A stretch of 64,000 nt of DNA from Sipunculus nudus (Eukaryota > Annelida > Sipuncula > Golfingiida > Sipunculidae): the NCBI GenBank assembly GCA_026874595.1, contig CM049306.1:24359519-24423518 (forward strand), written 5' to 3'. Positions 38,201-50,200 of this stretch are shown in pieces (the stretch's first letter is position 1; each line of letters begins with the position of its first letter). Below the pieces are notes generated by a model. The model was not told the origin of the DNA. It made no database searches and saw nothing but the letters and a program-made list of their open reading frames with translations. The position numbers and the translations under genes are program-made.

Positions 38201-41200
38201 CTAGGATAATTCTTATGAAAAATTAAACAATTCAACTTGACAGTTTCATCATAAACATTTTTAAGCTGAAAGAGGCTAAAATTATAAGGTTTTTGCCCAT
38301 AAAAAAACAGGTCAATGCAGGTGGCACAAAATCTGCAATTTCAAATATGAGTCATATGACCAACACTTGCACAATACTTGAAGATGCTAGCTCCAGTCAT
38401 TTCTGAGATTGCTTTGTCAGTATGCTCACTTGGCCAAATGACTAAGTTCAAATTCGTGTAACTCTGCCAAAATTCATCAAACCCAAAACATTTGATCAAA
38501 TTTGAGAGGGCTTGCCTCTGGGATTATTTCTGTAAAATATTTAACAATCTGGCTGGACCATTTAAAAGGAGAAGACTTTTAAAGGTTTTTCAGCTTTTTC
38601 CCTATAAAATCTTATTAATTCAGATAGAAAAAAAAGCTGAATCCCACAACATTTGATATGTGACAGATTATTGCATGAAATCTAGGGATGTTAGCTCCTG
38701 CTATTCCTGAGAAATTATGGGTTTATGTAAAGATGACCAATGACCCCCATACAAAAAAGGTAAATGCAGGTGGCGCCACCAATACCTGAATTTCATATAT
38801 GACTCGTGTTACCAACACTGGCAAAAAATTTGGTGATGATAGCTCCGGCCATTTCTGAGATTGTCATTTTAGTATGCTTTTTTGGACAGATGACTAAGTT
38901 CAACTTCCTGTAACTCGGCAAAAATTCACCAAACCTGGACCATTCAAACGAACTTTAGAGGGAAGATATAAGAGATTATTTCTGTGAAATATTGAACAAT
39001 TTGGTTGGAACTTTTCAGAGGATTTTTAAAGGTTTTTTAGCTTTCTCTCTATAAAATCTAAGAAAATGCAGTTAACCAAAAAAAAATAAGCAAAATCCGA
39101 TTTTTCAGATAGCTAATTTTTTGCATAAAATTTCGTGATGCTACCTCCTGTCATTTTTGAGATAGTATGGGTTAACATACAGATGACGGACAACGCCACA
39201 CCATCGCATTAGCTCACATGTTCGCTAAAAATGCTACATTAACACAACATGGCATCTTCTGGATAACACCTTGAATTACTTTTTTAAGGAATTTTTTGTA
39301 TATTGGAGTGAAAACAGCATTAAAATTAAAATGATACAATGAAAACAATAACAATTACTGCATAACACTTTGTAGGTTGGGTTTGCAGGGGGAGGGATGG
39401 GGATTGGGGTGGTGATATGAGAATAACTGTACACCTGTCACAGCAGGTGATCTCCCCCAGTGACTGTAACAAATCAGAAACCCTGGCATAGCTGACTTCC
39501 AGTGATCTGGAGTGGGACCCTGCATCTGGACAAAGCAAATGACTACAATAGAGTCTCAAGCAAAAAATCAATAACTAGCCTAATTTTCAAGCTTTTATTT
39601 TCAAATTTCAGATTTAAACAAATTATATTCTTATGTTTACTCACTGTGAAAATTAAATCAACATTACTTTCAGGGAAAAAAAACATGCCATGGTCAAAGT
39701 TGGGCAAAATGTAAGTTACTGATTTAATTTTTATGCTAACAACTTAAAAAATTTACAAAATTCAGATTTATTTTTGGGTAAATAATTGAATCTTAATTAA
39801 ACTAAGTTTTATACCTGGGAAAATAGTGTCTAGTTTCACAATTTTTCATGTTAATTGAGTAAATATTGTTCATTATGTTTGGGCCCATAACTTTAAAAAT
39901 TTAAACTTAACAGACTTAATTTCTTGCATGTATATAGGAAATATGTAGGAGATTATTTCTGGTAAATATTAAGAAAAACAGATATGTGACTAATAGTCAG
40001 CTGAGCTAATAAAATGAGAAAATCAGCTTCTGGTGTTTTGTGTAGTGATGGGCATAATCATAACCATTATAGGGGAGTGCTATCTTTTTTTCAGGCCTAG
40101 GAATTAATTTGCAATTTAGATAAACTTTATAACTTATTTTATTTTTATTTATTTGAAAATATTACGAAATAAAAAATTAATGTTCTAAAACACAGCATTT
40201 ACTATGAGAAAAATAACAAATTGAAATCAAATGAAATATTTTTATATGATTCTAAAATTATAACAAATGATAAAATTATCAGATACACCAGACATTATAA
40301 TATTTCCAGAACTCACCTTTCTAGGAGGTCTGAATTTTCTCTCATAGCTGCCTTGAATTCATTAGATTCATTTTCCAATAATGCTAAGCTGAAAAGTAAA
40401 ACCATATACTCATGATTAAGGAGTTCTCAGTATATTTCATATCAAATGTGTAAATACTGACCATTTTGCTCTCTAAAAAAATAACCATGATGCACCAGAA
40501 TTCTCTGCAGACAAATGCAATACAAAATTAAAAATAAAATGTTAACTGACCAAACACAAATCCATTGAATTTTACAGCTAAAACTTTTGAACGGTCAAAA
40601 CCATATGATTACACTGGTGTGGTCTTTTTACCCTTATTATATTACAAGCTATACACAACACCATAAACTGAAATAAGTTATTTGAAATTATATATATATA
40701 TATATTCTTTAAATAAAACAGTTGACCCATGGCTCTGTGTTAGGGTTAGGAACCCATGTACTCACTCTTTGTTCAACTCCTTCATATCTATTCGATAGGA
40801 ATCAAGACTTCTGGCTTGTCCTGATGGGCCGGATGATGACACCCTTGTCACTTGCTTGGTGGTCAGCTTGTTGTCTGGCCAGCAGTTCATGATTGAGGTG
40901 AAAATAGACCGAAATTCATCCAAAACCTTAAATACAAAAAATCTTCATCAATAAAAAAGAACACATACCTGATAAGCATGACATTTCAGCCTAGCATTCA
41001 CAAGTGTTGGTTATGCTTTTTATGAATGGCCTAATTTTGTTCAAACTCCTGACGATGTGTGGTAATAAGTTTGAAACAAATCCTTTACATTTATTAATCA
41101 TCCATAGTCAGATATATGAGTTAGTTAAACTTTGTCACATTGTCTCAAGATCAATCTTGAACATCTGCATGAAATTATTAAAAATATAGGTGGCACCACT

Positions 41201-44200
41201 AGACTCATAAAACCTTTGAAGTTGAATGGTGGCAGGAATTTAAAGGTAATCCCTGCATTGATCATTAAGAAACTGAAGCTTTGGTTTTGATTTTTACTAA
41301 AAATCAGTGGCCCATGGGTCATGATGCTCAGCTGAATCTTACACATTACTAAAGGCTATAGCACATAAATATAGGACATAAGTGATCTAATTTGTTATTT
41401 CAACACAAGTGGCACTGCTGCAGCTTACACTGAAATACCAGTCACCATATGAATATTTCCTTACAATCTGGTGCTTACATTTCCAGCAATTCTTCTGAAA
41501 ATTAATAGCAGATAAAACATACACCTGAACTGGTCCAAATTGGTGATCAGGTAAATATAAACAGCTCCCATTTCACATCCCAACCCAACCATGGACCCCA
41601 TCCTCAAATACAAAAAAATATATAAAAATATAGAAGGTCTGCTGTTAAAGTTATGCAAGATCAATTAGTATTAAAAATTTCAGGACAATCCATCCAGCAG
41701 TATCTAAGCAATCTGGCCTTTCAACTGACACTAGTCTTGTTAATTCTGAGGTATTTGCTCCGTAACTATCTGGACCATTCAGCAAATGAAGTTTAAACTA
41801 AATGGGATCTTATGATTCATGTCTAGTTAACAAATGGATGATGGCTTTCACTCAATAACGCACAGTGACCTACTTGTTGGTTTCCACAGGACCTATCTGT
41901 TGGTTGGTTGGGATGTGAAGTAAGGATTGCCTGGGTCTTCTAGTTACAATTTGTGCCCATTTTATGATGGAAAATGGCTTTCAAGGTTTTTTCTCCATTA
42001 ATCAGGAAATATAGGTCACAGTGACCCACTTTCTGGTTTCCACAGAGGACTTAATTGGACTAGTTGGACTAGTTCCTGGGTCTTTCAGTTACAATATGTG
42101 CCCTTGTAACAGAATGACAGAAGAATTCTGAGGTTTTCACTGTTCAACTAGGAGAATATAGGTCACAGTGACCTATTTTTGGGTCTCCACAGAGAACCTA
42201 TCATGACCTGTAAGCATGTGAAGTTAGAACTTCTTGGACTTTACAATAACTACTTGTACCCTGTTCACAGACAGACGGCCAAATGGACGGATGGACAGAG
42301 AGCCCACAGCCAAAGACCCTTTCTTATTGCTCAATGACTTTCAGTCAGCTGAGCTAAAAAGACTGATAATAGTGGCATTTCACATTTGTTAATCACATTT
42401 TAAATTTTAAGAAGTACTTGCTTAATTTTGTTCAAACTTGGCCTGACAGATATACTCTATATCAGGTTTATCATCTTAGGTCAGACATATGAGTGCAGAG
42501 TTGAAAGTCACATGAATGTCAGCTGTCATTCACAAAATGTCAAGGTAAAACATTAAAAAAATACAGGTTGGATATATACTCTCTCCCAAAAACGGATGAA
42601 GCTTTCTTAGTTTGCAATGAATTTCCAGGCAATAAATGCATTAATCATTAAGAAAGTTTTCTAACTAGATGTGTCGGAACGACACGAATGCCCCCGCCTT
42701 GGGCAAATTAAAAACATTTGTAAAATTTGGAAAACTGTCATATGGTCAAAAGTAAGTCAACAAGGGTAAAATGCAAACTCGATCTGTAACGGGTCATTAT
42801 CAAGCAACACACCAAAAATCATGCCAGTATATGCAGGCATTGTGAAAAAAAGTCCATACATGTGCATTTTCCATAAAAATTTCTGTCTTTCATGAAATTT
42901 TCTATGTTTAGGAGCCATAAAACAATCAAAAGTAGGTCAACCGGGATGAAACGCAAACTCGATCTGTAACTGTCATTATCTGCCCACACCAAAAAAATTA
43001 GGGTGGTATCTGCAGGCATTGAGGAAAAAAAGTCAGTACATATGCATTTGTTATGAAAATTTATATTTTTCATGAAACTTTCTATGTTCAGGATCAGTCA
43101 AATGGTCAAAAGAAGGTCAACCGGGATGAAACGCGAACTTGATCTGCAACTGGTCTATATCTGTCCACACACCGAAAATCAGGCCCGTATCTGCAGGCAC
43201 TGCGAAAAAAAGTCTATACATGTGCACTTTTTTTATGAAATTTTCTATGTTAGAGCACTGTCAAACAGTCAAAAATAGGTCAACTGGGACAAAACGTGAA
43301 CTTGATCTGTAACTGGTCATTATCTGCCAACACACCAAAAATCAGGCCAATATCTGCAGGTATTGTGAAGAAAAGTCTGTACAAGTGTATTTGTCATGAA
43401 AATATATATTTTACATGAAATTTTCTATGTTCAGGAGCCGTAAAACAGTCCAAAGTAGGTCAACCGGGACGAAATGCAAACTCCATCTGTAACTGGTCAT
43501 TATCTGCCGACACACCAAAAATCAGGCCAATATCTGCAGGCATTGCGAAAAAAAGTCCGTACATGTGTATTTGTCATGAAATTTCATATTTTTCATGAAA
43601 TTTTCTATGTTCAGGAGCCGTAAAACGGTCAAAAGTAGGTCAACCGGGACAAAACACGAACTCAATCTGTAACTGGTCTATATCTGCCCACACACCAAGA
43701 ATCAGGCCAATATCTGCAGGCATTGTGAAAAAAAGTCCGTACATGTGTATCTGTCATGAATATTTCTATTTTTCATGAAAATTTCTAAGTTTAGGAGCCG
43801 TAAAACGGTCAAAAGTAGGTCAACCGGGACGAAACACTAAATCGATCTGTAACTGGTCTATATCTGCCCACACACCAAAAATCAGGCCAATATCTGCAGG
43901 CATTGCGAAAAAAAGTCCGTACATGTGTATCTGTCATGAATATTTCTATTTTTCATGAAATTTTCTAAGTTTAGGAGCCGTAAAACGGTCAAAAGTAGGT
44001 CAACCAGGACGAAACGCGAACTCGATCTGTAACTGGTCTATATCTGCTCACACACCAAAAATCAGGCCAATATCTGCAGGCATTGCGAAAAAAAGTCTGT
44101 ACATGTGTATCTGTCATGAATATTTCTATTTTTCATGAAATTTTCTAAGTTTAGGAGCCGTAAAACTGTCAAAAGTAGGTCAACCAGGACGAAACGCAAA

Positions 44201-47200
44201 CTCGATCTGTAACTGGTCTATATCTGCTCACACTTCAAAAATCAGGCCAGTATCTGCAGGCATTGCGAAAAAAAGTCCGTACATGTGTATCTGTTATGAA
44301 TATTTCTATTTTTCATGAAATTTTCTAAGTTTAGGAGCCGTAAAACTGTCAAAAGTAGGTCAACCGGGACGAAACGCGAACTCGATCTGTAACTGGTCTA
44401 TATCTGCCCACACACCAAAAATCAGGCCAATATCTGCAGGCATTGCGAAAAAAAGTCCTTACAACTGTTTCATTTCGGAATGACGGAATGACGGAATGAC
44501 GGACATGGGTAAAACTATATGCCCCGGCCACTTTGTGGCAGGCATAAAAATGTGCCAATTGTAGTGACATCCATTCTTAATGTGACATTTTAAGGCCCTG
44601 TTTTCATCCAAATTTTGCATGCTAACAGGTTTATATGTGTACATGAGGTACACTAAATCAATTTTAGGATCAATTGTGAATTTTTGTTGATCAGCTTTGT
44701 ACACTCAGAAGAGTCTGACATTAAAGAACTCAAAATCATGTTTTCATTGCTTTGATCCCAAAATATAGGTCACCGTGACCTGATTTCAGGTTTGCACAGA
44801 GATTTCACCAAGACTTGTCTGGATTTTGAGCAAGAACTTTCTAGGTCTAATGGTTAGGATTTGTGCCTTGCTAATTAATGGACAGTTTTATGTCATGACA
44901 TAACGACTAAAGTAATAGGATCAGTTACAAAAAACCTCAGATCTTGATTGAAAGTTGGTACCAATGGCCTGAGAATTAGGGTTTCCTGTTTATGTCAGAT
45001 CACTGACCTGCTGAATTTCAGACGAGATCACTTGTTGGGTTTCTTGTTCCTTGCTTGTTTCATTCTCAGTCACCCTGACTTCTCTGTGTAATTCAAAGGC
45101 AGCACTGAAAAAGTACATGAAGATTTATTTAAAGCCAGATTTATGAAGGGGCTTGTAGATGTGGCGATGTCAACAATTGGAAAAACCATGTAACCTAGGG
45201 TGGCTGGGTTGCACATATGTGGAAGCTGAAAATTCACTATTTGCAAAACGTACTTTACAAAACTCTGGTTCATCTGACTGGCCTCTAGATGTCTCTGTTG
45301 AATGCACTTTGGTTGGCCTACCACTTGAGTGGGATATTATATTGGTTAATATTCTCCTTGAGTTTAATCATAATGCATAAAATTCCTCATGAGGTCTGAC
45401 CTCATATGCATGAATTTTACTAATAATCAAATCTCCTGATAAGTACTTATGTAGAATTTGTGAAAATCCATCTAACCCCTACTAAGTAATAACACTGACA
45501 CTACAAGTAAACTGATATATGCAAGGCTACACAAAAATAGCCAGGTGAGCTCTGACCTCATTTAACATTAATTAATGTTGCCAATTAATTAGTGAAGCAA
45601 GTAACGTACCAGGAATATGGTTTAATATTTATAATGAGCCTCATGTAAAGCCATTGTGATGCCACCAAGTTTCATCATCTATGACCTCTTTAATTATGCA
45701 TGCATTTTACCAGGAATCAAACTTGGGCCAGATATTATACTAGTTAATATTTCTGTTGAGTTTCATCAAAATCCATCATATTCCTGCTAAGTTAACACTG
45801 CAGCATTACAGAGTAGCCTGGTGACTTCTGATCTAATTAAATATGTGCGGAATTTGCCTGAGAAGTTATAGTGAGTTTAATGAAAATCCATTAAATCTCC
45901 GGTAGGTTATTGCAGTGATATGAAAAGTTAAGACACAGATGGACTGTAAGTATACCATGATATGTCATAGAGGGTCGTATAATAATAAGACAGCTGAGAC
46001 CTGTAGATATGAAGGATACCTTTCTATTCACAATACCTCAGTAGCCTGGGGGGGAAAAGCTAATGTTTAGACATTGTTTATACTGCATTTTTACCCAAAG
46101 TAGTGAAGAGGGATAACAAGGAAAACACTACTTACTTGTACCATGAAGAAAACTGAGCATGTGACATTCTTAATTTTTCCACAAACTGGTCAAATAACAA
46201 CTTTGCTTCTTGACAGTACTGTTTGAATTTATTCCTGAAAGTTTGAAACAGATCAGTTACAATTTTCTGAAAACAATAATCACATATTACTACACATTTT
46301 ATAATGAAATAAACACTGTTAAATATAATAAAAATATTTTGATCTGGTACTATCTAATGTTCTGCTATATATAACATCACTTGACAATATAACATGTTTA
46401 TTTACAAACCTCAGGTGACTAGTACACTGATTTCATGACCAACTTAACAACCATTAAACCAGATCAATTCATATGTTGAACAAATCCAGGTAAAGTGACC
46501 ACTCTCTATCAAGCCATATCTATTACATTTCATATAACTTGATGTAAACAATATTTTGATAGCAAACATGCAATGAGGATAAATCAAGGTGAAACACTAT
46601 ATTAAAATTTCTCCTCTCTATGAAATCAACGCTATTATCTGCAATATACATCAAATTTTACATTTAAGGACAAGCATGAAACTGAAGAAAACTGCATAAA
46701 TAAAAGCACTGACCACTTAGAGCTGACACGTTACATGATACAAGCATTGATATTTTACAGTTATAACAAAATGGTCTTTAGTTTCTAAGTGTTAACCTAT
46801 AATGATAGCTCCACGTTATGTTCACATTACAAAAATACTGACTTGGACATACAGTTGTACATGTTAAGAAGCAATATGTAGTTACATTAATCATAGTTGC
46901 TCAAATCCCCATTTGTTGTTGGGTTTTATCCAGAAACGGACGAAACTGTACACTATATATGAGTACAGAGATAGCATATATCACTATAGGGGTGTAATAT
47001 GCACTGATTCTTCCCAACTCCCCTTGAAATAGGGATTCAAGCGACTGTGCATTAATATATCAATACAGCCAGTTTTTTATACAGATAAAACTAGAATACG
47101 GGTAGTCTACAAGCGACTACGTATATCCGCCAAAATCAGAGAAGGACGGGTGAAGTGAGGCATGGATTAAATGGCAAGGGGAAATAGAGTTACATGTGTT

Positions 47201-50200
47201 ACATATTAGAATGGATCTCTGCCACATAAACATGATTGTAGGTGGCGCCACCTGTTATTTGAACGAAAAACTATCCCAGATGTATACACATGCAAAATTT
47301 CATGTGGAAAAGTCAAACCACTGCAGAGATATGAGTGATTTTATCCCACAGCAGACAAACAGATGGACGCTGTGCAAAAATGGCTGCTGGTGGCGCCACC
47401 ATTTTTGTGTATGTTATAAAGATATCCAAGGGCTACATTTGTGTAAATTTTTTTTCCTGATTGGTCAAACGAGTCCAGAGATATAAGTATTAATGTCTGC
47501 AGCGTGAACGTGAATGTAGGTGGCGCCACCTGTCATAAAATCAAGAAAGCTATCCAGGATGTATACGCATGCCAAATTTCAGGTAATTTAGTCAAACCAT
47601 TGCAGAGATATGAGTGATTTTAACCCAAGGCAGACAAACAGATGGACGCAGTGCAAAAAAGGCTGCAGGTGGCACCACCATTTTTGTGTATGTTATAAAG
47701 CTATCCAAGGGCTACATTTGTGTAATTTTTTTTTCTGATTGGTTGAACGGTTCCTGAGATACGAGCTTGGATGTCAGCAGCGTGAACGTGAGTGTAGGTG
47801 GCGCCACCTGTCATACAATCAAGAAAGCTATCCAGGATGTATATGCATGCCAAATTTCAGGTAATTTAGTCAAACCACTGCAGAGATATGAGTGATTTTA
47901 ACCCATGGCAGACAAACAGATGGACGCAGTGCAAAAATGGCTGCAGGTTGTGCCACCATTTTTGTGTATGTTATAAAGCTATCCAAGGGCTACATTTGTG
48001 TAAATTTTTTTCCTGATCGGTCAAACGGTTCCCGAGATATGAGCTTGGATGTCTGCAGCGTTAACGTGAATGTAGGTGGCGCCACCTGCCATAAAATCCA
48101 GAGAGCTATCTAGGATGTATACACATGCCGAATTTTAGGTTAATTAGTCAAACCACTGCAGAGTTATGAGTAATTTTAACCCAAGGCAGATGAACAGATG
48201 GACACTGTGCAAACATGGTTGCAGGTGGTGCCACCTTTTTTTGTGTATGTTATAAAGCTCTCCCAGGGCTACATTTGTGTAAAAAATTTTTCCTGATCGG
48301 TCAAACGGTTCCCGAGATATGTGGGTTTATGTGTGGAAACAGACGCACAACCGGACGCTGGGCAGAGAGGAAAGGGCAGAGGTCAAGGTCACTTGGTTAG
48401 GCACCAGTTCACATGTGACCAGATAATTTGTGTAAGTTTGGGAAAAATCCGTCCAGTAGTCTCAGAGGAGTTCTCCGGAACCCAGTCAAAAAAATAGTAT
48501 CCGCAAAACTTCGTTTTGGCAGATACAATAATTCATACAAATGTGATTTTGCTTACCCCCCCCCCCCCCCCGGCCCCTGAGATGTTTATTCATCAAACTT
48601 TGACTGGTCTGTGATACTACACTACCACACAGCTCTGTTACAAAGATATTGTTGGAAAAATAGATAATTTAAATATCATGCTCTGATATCACACATAGAA
48701 AAATATGTGACTTACTCTTCTATGTACCTATATTATAATCAGACCCATATGATTCTAATTAATATATAAATATATAAAAGTTAAATACTCAAGTAATCAT
48801 ACATACAGACATATTAAATCCATCAGAGATGCAAAAATCTTACTTTTCAAATTTATGGAGCTGTTCTTCATTGTGGGACAATCGTTTTAGCTCTCGATCT
48901 TTTTTGAAATTCCTGAGTATTGACTCTGCCTCTTTAGCAATCACAGCCGTTCTTGATAATCTACAAGAGGAGGTTTACAAGTTATCATGGCTCAACACTT
49001 ACATTCTCCCTGTAAGCCTAATGCATTTATTACTTGATATAATCCTTTGTGTCTGAATTCATTCTGTAGGCAACAACTTTTACTGTATGTCATTGACATT
49101 ATATAATAAGAAAAACATTATATGAAATTTATTATGCCATATATTGATATAAAACAACTGATCTAGTGTTTGATTTCAGCCCAAATAATTGTCCTGACTG
49201 CTAGCAACAGAACTTTTACATTAATGATTCAAGTCTTGCTTTATATTTAAGCATATTAGTTTCTTGTGAATACCAAGAATAATAGTCCTTTAGGCCTCTC
49301 TTACTTTCAGCCAGAAAAAAACTTTTGTATTTATACAAAAATGTACAATCTACCTCCTTGAATCAATGTCTGGATAGAGGACCATAAGTTCTGACTGAAG
49401 TTAGCTTTTGCAACAGAAACATTGATATTATGTCAGTAAACTAGAATACGGGTAGTCGACAAGCGACTACTTGTATCCGCCTAAATCAGAGTGGAACGGG
49501 TGAAGTGTTGCATATTAGCATGGATGTCTGCAGCCAAATTGTGTATGTAGGTTGCGCTACCTACGAAAAAATCCAGAAAGCTCTATACACATGCAAAACT
49601 TTGGCCCAATCGGTCAAACGGTTCCCAAGATATGAGCTTGGATATCTGCTGCATAAACTAGAATGCAGGTGGCGCCACCTGTCATAAAATCAAGAGAGCT
49701 GTCGGGGATGTATAAACTTGCAAAATTTTAGGCAGATATGTCAAACCACTGCCGAGATATGAGTGATTTTATCCCATGGCAGACAAACAGATGGGAGCTG
49801 TGCAAACATGGCTGCAGGTGGCGCCACCAGTTTTGCATATGATAGAGAGCTATGTGAGATTTATAAACATGCAAAATTTTGGCCCAATCGGTCAAACAGT
49901 TCCCTAGATATGAGCTTGGATGTCTGCAGCGTAAACTTGATTGTAGGTGGCGCCACCTGTCATAAAATCAGAAAAGCTATCCAGGATGTATAAGCATGCC
50001 GAATTTCAGGTGAATTAGTCAAACCACTGCAGAGATATAAGTGATTTTAACCCAAGGCAGACGAACAGATGGACACTGTGCAAACATGGTTGCAGGTGGT
50101 GCCACCATTTTCGGTGTATGTTATAAAGCTCTCCAAGGGCTACATTTGTGCAAAAGAATTTTCCTGAACGGTCAAACGGTTCCCAAGATATGAGCTTGGA

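Larger units (their letters stand above)
35672..40014 (+). mobile_element. Composite family A-type region in the last kinase intron
   Basis: A 5' end variant (AATAAGGGACCCATAGTTCC then GTGCTCAGCTG) follows directly on the previous copy. A matching 3' end, GTCAGCTGAGCTAATAAAA, occurs at 39995-40014. In between are family-B-like GGTGGCACCACC segments (36780-37050), a Leu/Thr-free non-coding tandem region (37130-37790), a 22-bp minisatellite and a family D-like repeat. Probably several insertions; the outer pairing is an inference. Confidence 0.4.
41304..42359 (+). mobile_element. Family A ends around a three-unit core (1.06 kb), kinase intron
   Basis: Starts TCAGTGGCCCATGGGTCATG and GCTCAGCTG; ends GGACGGATGGAC...ATGACTTTCAGTCAGCTGAG then CTAAAAA. 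The inner core, three tandem units of about 150 bp from about 41870, is unlike that of the 24223 copy and carries AGGTCACAGTGACC palindromes. So the same ends flank a different core. Confidence 0.6.

Noticed and set aside
42720-44460. Regular repeats that could suggest a CRISPR array
   Set aside because: Units of 180 bp are adjacent with no unique spacers, in an animal genome intron: a tandem core of a mobile element.
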